From positions 124,001 to 188,000 of the forward strand of contig CAYGPZ010000002.1 of the NCBI GenBank assembly GCA_964352025.1: a DNA stretch of 64,000 nucleotides, in the 5' to 3' direction. Positions 16,574 through 24,818 of this stretch are shown in pieces (the stretch's first letter is position 1; the number at the start of each line of letters is the position of its first letter). The notes below the pieces were generated by a model, which did no database searches, had not been told where the DNA came from, and saw only the letters and a list, made by a program, of their open reading frames with translations. The stretch comes from Hirschia sp964352025. Lineage in GTDB: Bacteria; Pseudomonadota; Alphaproteobacteria; Caulobacterales; Hyphomonadaceae. Both the position numbers and the translations under genes were made by a program.

Positions 16574-18507
16574 GCGAACTCTTTGACTCTTATACACGCG
16601 CCTTTGAAGCCCGTCGCGAAACAGTGATGAGCCTCCATGACTATTTGGAGGGCTGCAAAAGCGACTCACTAATGTATGCCGGACCACACGAAAGATTGTT
16701 GGCCGCCATTGGTGAACCGGAAATGGTGGATACTGCTAAGGACCCGCGTTTGGGTCGAATATTTATGAATAGAACTATTCGCGTTTACCCTGCCTTTAAA
16801 GAGTTTTACGGCATGGAAGAAACAATCGAACGTATTGTGGCTTTCTTCCGTCAAGGTTCTCAAGGATTGGAAGAGCGCAAACAGATACTTTACTTATTAG
16901 GTCCTGTTGGAGGCGGTAAATCATCTCTTGCAGAGCGCGTAAAATCCTTAATGGAAGAACAGCCTGTATATGTTTTAAAGGCTGGCGATGATTTATCACC
17001 CATATTTGAAAGTCCACTCGGGCTATTTGACCCTGAAACTTATGGTGAGCAGCTTGAGACAGAATATAATATTCCCAAGCGTCGTTTGAACGGTTTAATG
17101 AGTCCATGGGCATTGAAAAGACTGGACGAATTTGGCGGCGATATCACTAAATTTAAAGTGGCTAAACTAACACCTTCGCGTCTACGTCAAGTCGCTATTG
17201 CGAAGACTGAGCCAGGTGATGAAAACAATCAGGATGTGTCTTCCCTCGTGGGTAAAGTCGATATTCGACAACTTGAATTCCATTCCCAAGATGACCCGGA
17301 TGCTTATTCATATTCGGGTGGTCTAAACCGTGCCAACCAAGGTGTTCTCGAATTTGTCGAGATGTTTAAAGCGCCGATTAAAATGCTTCACCCGTTGCTT
17401 ACCGCGACGCAAGAAGGAAATTATGTCGGTTCGGAAAACATTGGTGCAATTCCTTACACTGGTATCATCATGGCGCACTCGAATGAGAGTGAGTGGAAAT
17501 CCTTTAAGAACAACAAGACGAATGAAGCCTTTATCGACCGTATCTACGTGATCAAAGTTCCATATTGTTTGCGTGTCGAAGAAGAGGTGAAAATCTACGA
17601 GAAACTTGTCAGTTCTTCTGAGCTATCCGAGGCTCCTTGTGCGCCCGGTACGCTTGAAATGTTGGCACAGTGTTCAGTGTTATCGCGCATGAAACCGCAC
17701 GAAAACTCAACGCCTTATGCAAAAATGCGCGTATATGACGGTGATAGTCTAAAGGATGTAGACCCTAAAGCACGTACAATGCAGGAATATAAAGATCTTG
17801 CAGGTGTAGATGAAGGAATGAACGGAATTTCCACCCGTTTTGCTTTTAAAGCGCTATCGGCAACATTCAATCACGATACTGAAGAAGTCGCCGCTGATCC
17901 TGTGCACTTAATGTATGTGATGGAGCAGGCAATCAAACGGGAACAATTCCCTGAGGAAAATGAGTCTGCCTATCTAGGATTTATCAAAGGTGAATTGGCT
18001 CCTCGTTATGCTGAATTTATTGGGCACGAAATCCAGAAAGCCTATCTAGAAAGCTATCATGATTACGGTCAGAACCTGTTTGACCGGTATGTCGATTATG
18101 CGGATGCATGGATTGAGGATCAGGACTTTAAAGACCCTGATACAGGACAGCTTTTAGATCGTGAATCTTTGAACCAAGAGCTTTCAAAAATTGAGAAACC
18201 AGCGGGCATTGCTAACCCGAAAGACTTCCGGAACGAAGTTGTGAAATTTACGCTTCGTACGCGCGCCAATAACAAAGGTGAAAACCCAAGCTGGACGTCA
18301 TATGAGAAAATTCGCGAAGTGATTGAACGTCGAATGTTTGCTCAAGTTGAAGAGCTGCTTCCTGTCATCTCATTTGGGTCGAAGAAGGACTCAGACAGCG
18401 AGAAAAAACACAGTGAGTTTGTCGAACGCATGGTTTCCCGTGGCTATACGGACAGGCAGGTGAGACGTCTTGTTGAATGGTATATGCGCGTAAGACAGGC
18501 GGGGTGA
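16570..18507 (+). CDS. prkA: PrkA/YeaG family serine protein kinase (AAA+)
   Basis: A 645-residue cytoplasmic protein of the PrkA family, whose members combine an AAA+ ATPase core with a C-terminal kinase-like domain and act in stationary-phase, nitrogen-stress and sporulation responses. The Walker A motif 'GPVGGGKS' is at 111-118. Further family blocks are 'VLEFVEMFKAPIKMLHPLL' (Walker B side) and 'GIIMAHSNESEWKSFKNN'. The C-terminal domain holds 'SWTSYEKIREVIERRMF' and 'RGYTDRQVRRLVEWYMRVR'. Length is typical. The prkA-yeaH-spoVR order equals the yeaG-yeaH module plus ycgB found in many Proteobacteria. The gene is preceded by a small overlapping ORF. Confidence 0.95.
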   Translation: MSELFDSYTRAFEARRETVMSLHDYLEGCKSDSLMYAGPHERLLAAIGEPEMVDTAKDPRLGRIFMNRTIRVYPAFKEFYGMEETIERIVAFFRQGSQGLEERKQILYLLGPVGGGKSSLAERVKSLMEEQPVYVLKAGDDLSPIFESPLGLFDPETYGEQLETEYNIPKRRLNGLMSPWALKRLDEFGGDITKFKVAKLTPSRLRQVAIAKTEPGDENNQDVSSLVGKVDIRQLEFHSQDDPDAYSYSGGLNRANQGVLEFVEMFKAPIKMLHPLLTATQEGNYVGSENIGAIPYTGIIMAHSNESEWKSFKNNKTNEAFIDRIYVIKVPYCLRVEEEVKIYEKLVSSSELSEAPCAPGTLEMLAQCSVLSRMKPHENSTPYAKMRVYDGDSLKDVDPKARTMQEYKDLAGVDEGMNGISTRFAFKALSATFNHDTEEVAADPVHLMYVMEQAIKREQFPEENESAYLGFIKGELAPRYAEFIGHEIQKAYLESYHDYGQNLFDRYVDYADAWIEDQDFKDPDTGQLLDRESLNQELSKIEKPAGIANPKDFRNEVVKFTLRTRANNKGENPSWTSYEKIREVIERRMFAQVEELLPVISFGSKKDSDSEKKHSEFVERMVSRGYTDRQVRRLVEWYMRVRQAG

Positions 18508-18513
18508 TGACAT

Positions 18514-19818
18514 ATGCACATCATCGACCGACGACGTGAAGGAGGCAAAAGTCTAACTAATCGGCAGCGTTTTCTAAGGCGGTCAAAAGCCTTGGTCAAA
18601 AAGGCGGTAAAGGAAGCTTCCTCTGGGCGTTCGATCAAGGACTCCAATAAAGGTGGGGATATTACTATTCCTGCCGACGGGGTTCATGAACCATCATTGC
18701 GTAAAGGACCGGGCGGCGGACGAAGAGAACGTGTTCTACCTGGAAATAAGGAGTTTCTAGAGGGCGACCGTATTGAACGCCCTGAAGATGGCGAAGGACA
18801 GGGCAGCAAAGCATCGGACAGCGGGGAAGGTGAGGATGATTACACATTCAACCTTTCCAGCGAAGAATTTATGGAACTCTTCCTTGAGGATCTGGAATTG
18901 CCTGACCTTGCTAAGCGGCAAGTCATGGGTGTTGAGGAAGTCATTCCTGAGCGCGCAGGTTTTCAGTCTGCTGGTCCGCCTTCTTCCATCGCAATTGGGC
19001 GGACTATGCGCAATTCCATGTCTCGTCGCGTCGCATTGCGACGTCCGCGCAAGGAAGAAATTGATGCAGCAGAAGCTGCGCTTGCCAAGCTGAAAGGAAA
19101 TGATGCGCCGGCAGCGAAGATAAAAACTGCTCAAAACAAAATCGATACTTTAAAGCGGCGTAAAAAGTTCATTCCATTTATCGATCCATTGGATGTGAAA
19201 TATCGTCGTTTCGAGGGCGTTCCCCAGCCAGTAGCCCGTGCGGTTATGTTCTGCTTGATGGATGTATCTGGCTCTATGGATGCGCACATGAAGGATTTGG
19301 CCAAGCGTTTCTATAGCTTGCTCTATCTCTTCCTGAATACGCGATACACACGCGTGGAAGTGGTCTTTATTCGGCATACGCATGAAGCCAAAGAAGTTGA
19401 TGAAGAAACCTTCTTCTATAGCCGTGAAAGCGGCGGAACGATTGTGTCGACGGCGCTGGATGAGATGTTTGAGATCGTGCGTGATCGCTATCCTGCTGAT
19501 CAGTGGAATATCTATGCTGCGCAGGCATCAGATGGCGATAACTTACCTTCTGACAATCTGAAAACCGTCAGCATGTTGCAAGAGGTTATTCTCCCACTCT
19601 GCCAGTATTACGCCTATCTGGAAGTCGGCAATGAAGATCAGCAACGATTCCGTATGTCGAGCGATGAAGAAACTGGCTTATGGCGGGCCTATCACCATCT
19701 TGTGGAATCGGGCGGGCAAGTGGCTATGCGCAAAGTGATGCGCCGTCAGGAAATATTCCCTGTCTTTGCCGATCTGTTCAAGAAACAGGAAACATCCAAA
19801 AGCACGACGCAGGTATAA
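18514..19818 (+). CDS. yeaH: YeaH/YhbH family protein (DUF444)
   Basis: A 434-residue partner of PrkA with unknown biochemical role. The N-terminus is strongly basic, with 'SLTNRQRFLRRSKALVKKAV' (about 13-32). A charged, glycine-rich disordered part follows (about 60-110). The C-terminal half is a von Willebrand A-like domain whose metal site is 'DVSGSM' near residues 250-255, after 'RRKKFIPFIDPLDVKYR'. It begins 6 bases after the prkA stop, so translation is probably coupled. In enterobacteria YeaG and YeaH are co-induced under nitrogen limitation and stationary phase. Length agrees with the family. Confidence 0.93.
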   Translation: MHIIDRRREGGKSLTNRQRFLRRSKALVKKAVKEASSGRSIKDSNKGGDITIPADGVHEPSLRKGPGGGRRERVLPGNKEFLEGDRIERPEDGEGQGSKASDSGEGEDDYTFNLSSEEFMELFLEDLELPDLAKRQVMGVEEVIPERAGFQSAGPPSSIAIGRTMRNSMSRRVALRRPRKEEIDAAEAALAKLKGNDAPAAKIKTAQNKIDTLKRRKKFIPFIDPLDVKYRRFEGVPQPVARAVMFCLMDVSGSMDAHMKDLAKRFYSLLYLFLNTRYTRVEVVFIRHTHEAKEVDEETFFYSRESGGTIVSTALDEMFEIVRDRYPADQWNIYAAQASDGDNLPSDNLKTVSMLQEVILPLCQYYAYLEVGNEDQQRFRMSSDEETGLWRAYHHLVESGGQVAMRKVMRRQEIFPVFADLFKKQETSKSTTQV

Positions 19819-19843
19819 GCAATTTAGAAAGTGTGAGGCATAA

Positions 19844-21418
19844 ATGACCGCACAAGAAAAGAAGCAAACCGAGACGACAGACTATAACCCAAACCTGCTT
19901 TTTACGGGCGCAGATTGGGACCCGCCACTTATCGATAGGGTCTATAATGCAATCGATAAAATCGCGATTGGCGAGATGAAGCTGGATCCATATCCTAGCC
20001 AGATTGAAGTCATCACATCTGAGCAAATGTTGGATGCCTATGCCTCAACGGGTATGCCGTTATTTTACCACCATTGGAGCTTTGGGAAGCAGTATGCCTA
20101 CAATGAAAGCATGTACCGCAAAGGCTATCAGGGATTAGCCTATGAAATCGTGATCAATTCCGATCCATGTGTGTGCTATATCATGGAAGAAAACTCGGCG
20201 ACCATGCAAACGCTGGTGATTGCGCACGCTGCGTTCGGGCACTCTCATTTTTTCAAGAATAATTATGTGTTTCAGCAATGGACGGATGCGGGCGGGATTA
20301 TTGATTATCTCTCGTTTGCGAAATCCTTCATTGCCAAATGCGAGGACCAGCACGGTCCCGCAGCTGTGGAGCGTGTGTTAGATGCGGCGCACGCTTTACA
20401 GTCCCATGGTATTCACCGTTATCCGCGCAATCGAAAGCTCAGTCTGGCAGATGAAGCCGATAGAGAACGCGTACGCCGCGAGCATGGGGAAGCCCTGTTC
20501 AATGATTTGTGGCGGACCGTGCCCGAAGGTGAAGAAAAGAAAGTCACGATTGATGAAGAGTTAGAGGCGCGCCAACGGGAAATATTAGGCCTGCCGGAAG
20601 AGAATATCCTTTATTTCCTAGAAAAGACCGCCCCGCGTTTAGCGCCTTGGCAGCGCGAGATATTACGCATTGTGCGTTTGATTGCGCAGTATTTTTACCC
20701 GCAACGTCAAACCAAAATGATGAATGAAGGATGCGCGACCTATACCCACCACCGGATCATGACGCGGCTGCATGAAAAAGGGCAGATATCTGACGGACAA
20801 TATATGGAATTCCTGCACTCACACTCTGGTGTGGTGATGCAGCCTGAGTTTGATGACCAGCGTTTTAACGGCATCAATCCATACGCGTTGGGCTTTGCCA
20901 TGTGTGAGGATATCGAGCGCATTTGTAATGAGCCAACCCATGAGGACCTAGAATGGTTTCCTGATTTTGCGGGCAAGGGCAATCATATGGAGGTGCTCAA
21001 AGATATCTGGGCAAACTTCAGGGATGAGAGCTTTGTGCTGCAATTTCTATCCCCACACCTTATTCGCAAGCTGGGCTTATTCCACATTGTGGATGATAGC
21101 GATGAAGACGAGATTGAAGTGGCGGCCATCCATGATGAGCGCGGCTATCTCAAAGTGCGTAGGGCGCTCTCGCGCGATTATGATGTGGCACGGTCCGATG
21201 CCAATATTCAGGTCTCCGATGTCGATCTTGCAGGCGATCGTTGCCTTAACCTGACGCATCATATCTCAGAGGGCGTATTGCTGCACGCTGATGACACATG
21301 GCGCGTCATGCGACATCTGGCCAACCTCTGGGGCTATCCCGTCGCCCTAAAAGAGATCGATCCGGATGGCCATGTCATGGAAAGCTATGAGCTCGATCCG
21401 GAAGACCCGATGGCTTAG
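19844..21418 (+). CDS. spoVR: SpoVR family protein (YcgB)
   Basis: A 524-residue protein of the SpoVR/YcgB family, named for a Bacillus spore-cortex gene but widespread in non-spore formers. It is probably cytoplasmic. Recognisable blocks are 'GMPLFYHHWSFGKQYAYNE' (about 66-84), 'AHAAFGHSHFFKNNYVF' (about 128-144), 'MMNEGCATYTHHRIM' (about 293-307) and 'GINPYALGFAMCEDIERI'. The many conserved histidines and glutamates suggest a metal centre, but none is proven. It is third in the prkA-yeaH-spoVR unit, 25 bases after yeaH. A weak stem (CTCCC/GGGAG) lies just downstream at 21424-21440, without a T-tract. Confidence 0.95.
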   Translation: MTAQEKKQTETTDYNPNLLFTGADWDPPLIDRVYNAIDKIAIGEMKLDPYPSQIEVITSEQMLDAYASTGMPLFYHHWSFGKQYAYNESMYRKGYQGLAYEIVINSDPCVCYIMEENSATMQTLVIAHAAFGHSHFFKNNYVFQQWTDAGGIIDYLSFAKSFIAKCEDQHGPAAVERVLDAAHALQSHGIHRYPRNRKLSLADEADRERVRREHGEALFNDLWRTVPEGEEKKVTIDEELEARQREILGLPEENILYFLEKTAPRLAPWQREILRIVRLIAQYFYPQRQTKMMNEGCATYTHHRIMTRLHEKGQISDGQYMEFLHSHSGVVMQPEFDDQRFNGINPYALGFAMCEDIERICNEPTHEDLEWFPDFAGKGNHMEVLKDIWANFRDESFVLQFLSPHLIRKLGLFHIVDDSDEDEIEVAAIHDERGYLKVRRALSRDYDVARSDANIQVSDVDLAGDRCLNLTHHISEGVLLHADDTWRVMRHLANLWGYPVALKEIDPDGHVMESYELDPEDPMA

Positions 21419-21545
21419 AGGCGCTCCCCTGCTAAGGGAGTATGCGTGAAGAAGCGGAATAGACGTAGGGCCGCTATTCTTTTCAAAGTCTTATGTTTGC
21501 CATTGCGGTTTTATGTGCAAACTACGATATGTATGTTGTCTAGTC

Positions 21546-21560
21546 TTTTTTTGGGGGGGG
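21546..21560 (+). repeat. T7G8 homopolymer tract at the ribosome-binding site
   Basis: Seven T (21546-21552) followed by eight G (21553-21560) end three bases before the ATG of the OLD-family ATPase gene. The G-run itself is the only Shine-Dalgarno-like sequence. Such tracts are prone to slippage, and a length change would alter the spacing to the start codon. Confidence 0.7.
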
Positions 21561-21563
21561 ATT

Positions 21564-23207
21564 ATGCTAAAATCTGTTAGTTTGAAATTAGGTAATGATA
21601 AAACTCCAAGCTTATCGATTAAAGATAGTTCGGTTACACTCTTAGTTGGTCCCAATAATTCTGGAAAATCTCTGTTACTCAAAGAGATCGAAGTATTTCT
21701 ACAAGGAAGGGTGCCAGATAAACCTTTTAAGATTTTAAAGGATATCCAATTTCAAAAAATGGATTATCTTTTAAGTCAACTTGATAGCTGGAAAAGAGAT
21801 AAACCTGAAGACAACGCTTATAAATCCGTTGTAATGAGAAAAGAACAAAATGACTGGTATCGTGTAAACAATGAAACCATAAGTCATTCACGTGCAAATC
21901 TAGAATCGTACATTCTTGATCCAAATAATAAAGATCTAGAACGTTACTCTTTTAGAAACGTAATTGCTAAAAATTTTGTATCAAATATCTCTGGTGCAAA
22001 GAGATTATCTATTCTGGATAAACAAGAACGTGGACAAGCTGACTTTCCAACAAGTATTCTTGCTAGACTTTTATATGACGATGCTAAGCGAGATAAATTA
22101 CAAAAAATCATTTATGAAAGTATTGGGCTTTATTTCGGGATTGATATTTTTTCTGATGTTTTGGTCCCGATGTTGTCAAACTCACAAAATATAGATCCGA
22201 GGTCCTTGAATGCTGTGAATCTGGAGTGGGTTCGCTCAGCTACACCTTATGCTGAATGGAGTGATGGGTATAAAGCTTTTATTGGTATATTGTGTGGGAT
22301 TTTTGCTAATGGGGACAGGGTCGTTTTGTTGGATGAGCCGGAAGCCTTTTTGCACCCACCTTTAGCTCAAAAACTTGGAAAAGCGGTTTGTGAATTATCC
22401 AAAGAAGCTGATGCTCAAATATTTATCGCGACGCATAGTCCGGATTTTTTATTAGGTGCAGTTCATTCTAGTTCTAAACTTGAAATAGTTAGGTTGCAAA
22501 AGAAGAGCCAAACATGGCAAGCGCATGGATTGTCTCAGTTAGAATTAAAAAAGATCATGAATGACCCGGTCAGTAGGTCGGCTAACGTGCTCTCTGGGTT
22601 GTTTTGTGATGGAGTTATTGTAACTGAAGCAGATGGTGACAGAGCTTTTTACCAAGAAATAAATGAGCGACTGAAGTACTTTAGTGACGATAGAGCAATA
22701 GAAGGGGTTATATTTATAAATGGGAATGGCAAGAACTCTCTATCTAAACTCGCTTCCCCGTTGAAAGCAATGGGGGTACCAGTTGCAGTAATTTTTGATA
22801 TTGATCTTTTAAATGAAGATTGGAAAACTGCTACAAAATTTTCTGGTATTCCAGTATCTTCGGTAAGTCTTTTTTCTCAAAGGCGGGCCGATATATGGAA
22901 GAAAATGGCCGCAATGGGAGGAAAACCAAAAACGGAAGGCGGAATACATTTATTGGATGAAAGTAACAAGAAAATTGCCACATCTTTCATAGAAGAAATC
23001 AAGGATTATGGAATTTTTGTTGTGCCGAACGGTGAGTTAGAGTGTTGGCTACCTTCATTCCGCGCAAAAGGAAAAAAGCAATTCTGGGTATGTGATATGT
23101 TTGAATTGATGGGAAATGACCCACAAGATGACAACTATGCTCGTCCATTTGATGGGGATGTTTGGGGGTTTATAGGTGGTATCAAGAGTTTTTTTTATAA
23201 GAACTAA
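21564..23207 (+). CDS. OLD-family ATPase with TOPRIM-like nuclease domain (orphan)
   Basis: A 547-residue protein. Its ABC-type ATPase part has Walker A 'GPNNSGKS' (29-36), a signature-like 'WSDGYKAF', Walker B 'VVLLDEPEAFLHPP' with Asp257 and Glu258, and the H-loop 'THSPDF' (290-295). The C-terminal part fits a TOPRIM nuclease: 'VTEADGDRAFY' with Glu355, then 'FDID' with Asp412 and Asp414. This layout is that of OLD-family nucleases such as P2 Old and GajA of Gabija. No UvrD-type helicase or HNH partner is next to it, so it would be a solitary OLD-like protein. The gene looks clearly more AT-rich than its neighbours, in line with horizontal gain. A role in phage defence is inference. Confidence 0.85.
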   Translation: MLKSVSLKLGNDKTPSLSIKDSSVTLLVGPNNSGKSLLLKEIEVFLQGRVPDKPFKILKDIQFQKMDYLLSQLDSWKRDKPEDNAYKSVVMRKEQNDWYRVNNETISHSRANLESYILDPNNKDLERYSFRNVIAKNFVSNISGAKRLSILDKQERGQADFPTSILARLLYDDAKRDKLQKIIYESIGLYFGIDIFSDVLVPMLSNSQNIDPRSLNAVNLEWVRSATPYAEWSDGYKAFIGILCGIFANGDRVVLLDEPEAFLHPPLAQKLGKAVCELSKEADAQIFIATHSPDFLLGAVHSSSKLEIVRLQKKSQTWQAHGLSQLELKKIMNDPVSRSANVLSGLFCDGVIVTEADGDRAFYQEINERLKYFSDDRAIEGVIFINGNGKNSLSKLASPLKAMGVPVAVIFDIDLLNEDWKTATKFSGIPVSSVSLFSQRRADIWKKMAAMGGKPKTEGGIHLLDESNKKIATSFIEEIKDYGIFVVPNGELECWLPSFRAKGKKQFWVCDMFELMGNDPQDDNYARPFDGDVWGFIGGIKSFFYKN

Positions 23208-23292
23208 AAAGGTATGACCTTACTCCACGAGCTATGTGTAATTGCCTCCCTTTCTATAGGTTTGAGTCAAAAAATGAGAATGTTGCCCCAGA

Positions 23293-23310
23293 TTCCCGCC
23301 TTCGCGGGAA
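23293..23310. repeat. REP-like palindrome (TTCCCGC-CTTC-GCGGGAA)
   Basis: A 7-base stem with a 4-base loop. Read through, it encodes the familiar artefact peptide 'FPRRRESG' on the minus strand, typical of the intergenic 'CCCGCCTTCGCGGG' repeat family found in many Proteobacteria. Only one copy was seen in this window. It lies between the OLD-family gene and the redoxin gene. Confidence 0.65.
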
Positions 23311-23341
23311 AGAGCGGATTGTGAGATATTCCCGTTCAAAA

Positions 23342-23396
23342 CACGAAATCGTGATTTGTAAATTTTCAAACTCATTCGTATCGTTACAAGTGTAAC
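23342..23396. promoter_or_regulatory. Two dyads upstream of the redoxin gene
   Basis: CACGA-AA-TCGTG at 23342-23353 and GTTACA-AG-TGTAAC at 23383-23396 are perfect inverted repeats with 2-base spacers. The second ends 30 bases before the redoxin start. Both have the size and symmetry of operator sites for dimeric repressors; the regulator is unknown. Confidence 0.45.
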
Positions 23397-23426
23397 AGAT
23401 AAATGTTGCTTTCTTTGGAGGATAGA

Positions 23427-24026
23427 ATGAGATCGCTAATCGCTGCTTCGTGTGCAATCGCTGCTTTTGCTATGCCTGTTTATGCCGCTCCCGTAGTGGG
23501 AAAAGTTGCGCCTGATTTTACTGCCGAGACGACGACAGGTGAAAGCATTACTTTATCGGAAATCGAAGGAACAGTAGTTCTGGAATGGACAAACCATGAC
23601 TGCCCGTTTGTCAAAAAGCACTATAAATCCGGAAATATGCAAGACACGCAAAAAGTGGCGAATGAAAATGGCGCGACTTGGATTACAATCGTCTCTTCGG
23701 CCAAGGGCAAGCAGGGCTATGTGGATGCTGAAAAAGCCAATGCATTAACAGAAAAAAGAGATGCCGAGCCAAGCTATGTCGTCTTGGACCCATCGGGTGA
23801 AATCGGGAAGCTTTACCGCGCAAAAACAACGCCGCATATGTTTGTCATTGACGATAAGAATGTCGCCTATGCAGGCGCGATAGATTCAGTTCCGTCTGGC
23901 AATGCGAAGGATATTGATCGCGCAGAGAATTATGTCTTGTCCGCTATGTCAGATATTAAAAATGGTGTGGATGTTCGTACGCCAACGTCAAACCCATATG
24001 GGTGCAGCGTGAAATACGGTTCATAG
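23427..24026 (+). CDS. Exported thioredoxin-fold redoxin
   Basis: A 199-residue protein with a signal peptide ending in 'MPVYA-AP' (cleavage about residue 20-21), so it acts in the periplasm. The mature part is a peroxiredoxin/TlpA-like fold: 'GKVAPDFTAETTTGESITLS' then 'EWTNHDCPFVKKHY', in which Cys59 takes the place of the peroxidatic cysteine but no CxxC is present. A second cysteine lies close to the C-terminus ('PYGCSV'). Function may be peroxide or thiol handling in the envelope. The ATG at 23427 has GGAGG six bases upstream; an in-frame ATG 24 bases earlier is less likely. Its upstream region carries two dyads. Confidence 0.85.
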   Translation: MRSLIAASCAIAAFAMPVYAAPVVGKVAPDFTAETTTGESITLSEIEGTVVLEWTNHDCPFVKKHYKSGNMQDTQKVANENGATWITIVSSAKGKQGYVDAEKANALTEKRDAEPSYVVLDPSGEIGKLYRAKTTPHMFVIDDKNVAYAGAIDSVPSGNAKDIDRAENYVLSAMSDIKNGVDVRTPTSNPYGCSVKYGS

Positions 24027-24051
24027 GAATCGTTGGAAAGAATTCGAAACG

Positions 24052-24083
24052 GAAGTGGGAGGTTCGGTTGAGCTTCCCACTTC
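24052..24083. terminator. Stem-loop between convergent redoxin and GST genes
   Basis: GAAGTGGGA and TCCCACTTC form a 9-base perfect stem with a 14-base loop, between the two convergent stop codons. T-tracts are poor on both sides. Probably a bidirectional transcription end. Confidence 0.5.
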
Positions 24084-24104
24084 TGTCTTACGATACTGCC
24101 TGTC

Positions 24105-24779
24105 TTAGCCTTCAACCATCGCATACGCATATTCGCCGCCTTTTTTGAGGGCAGCTTGATAGGCGGGGCGGGCGTGGATGCGTTTGAGGAAGTCAGCAAT
24201 GACGGGGCGATCGGAGGCGTTGGCGCGGGCGGAGGCGGCTTCTAGCGGAAAGCTCATCATCATGTCGGCGGCGGTAAATGTGCTGCCTGCAAACCAACCT
24301 GTCGCGGATAGGGAGGTTTCCCAATAATCAATGTGTTCTTTGATACGCGGAACAACAAAACCTTCAATGGCTTTGTCGCTGATTTTGCGCACAAGCGGCT
24401 TCATCAATCCGCCTGCATTATCAGGCAAGCGATCAAAGACGAGTTTCATCAATAGAGGCGGCATGGCGGAGCCTTCGGCATAGTGCAACCAATGGCGCAG
24501 CATTATGCCTTCATTTGTGTCTTGTGATGGCCCCAAAGGACCATTGCCATACAGGTTGAGCAGATAGCTGAATATCGCACCTGTTTCGGCGATGACGCGG
24601 CCCTCATGCTCTAGGACAGGTGATTTCCCCAGCGGGTGAATTTTCTTCAGCTCTGGCGGGGCAAGCAAAGTCTTTGGATCCCGTTCGTAGGAGATGATTT
24701 TATAGGTGAATTCCAACTCCTCAAGCAGCCATAGCACGCGTTGAGAACGAGAATTGTTGAGGTGATGAACTGTGAACAT
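24105..24779 (-). CDS. Glutathione S-transferase family protein
   Basis: A 224-residue cytosolic GST. The N-terminal thioredoxin-like domain has 'VHHLNNSRSQRVLWLLEELE' (Ser/Asn near residue 7-10 at the thiol site), 'PLGKSPVLEHEG' with the cis-proline (about 52-63) and 'AETGAIFSYLLNLYG', the E-S/T glutathione carboxylate site. The C-terminal helical domain has 'WFAGSTFTAADMMMSFPLEA', the conserved N-capping box. The substrate is unknown. It is separated from hemB by 39 bases on the same strand and might share its transcript. Confidence 0.92.
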   Translation of the reverse strand: MFTVHHLNNSRSQRVLWLLEELEFTYKIISYERDPKTLLAPPELKKIHPLGKSPVLEHEGRVIAETGAIFSYLLNLYGNGPLGPSQDTNEGIMLRHWLHYAEGSAMPPLLMKLVFDRLPDNAGGLMKPLVRKISDKAIEGFVVPRIKEHIDYWETSLSATGWFAGSTFTAADMMMSFPLEAASARANASDRPVIADFLKRIHARPAYQAALKKGGEYAYAMVEG

Positions 24780-24818
24780 AAAGGACTCGTTTAATCTGTT
24801 GCGCGTTTTATTGGTCGG

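Noticed and set aside
21424..21440. Terminator after spoVR
   Set aside because: The stem is only five to six bases and no T-tract follows.
23254..23457. 67-codon minus-strand frame containing FPRRRESG
   Set aside because: This peptide is the usual artefact of translating the CCCGCCTTCGCGGG repeat.
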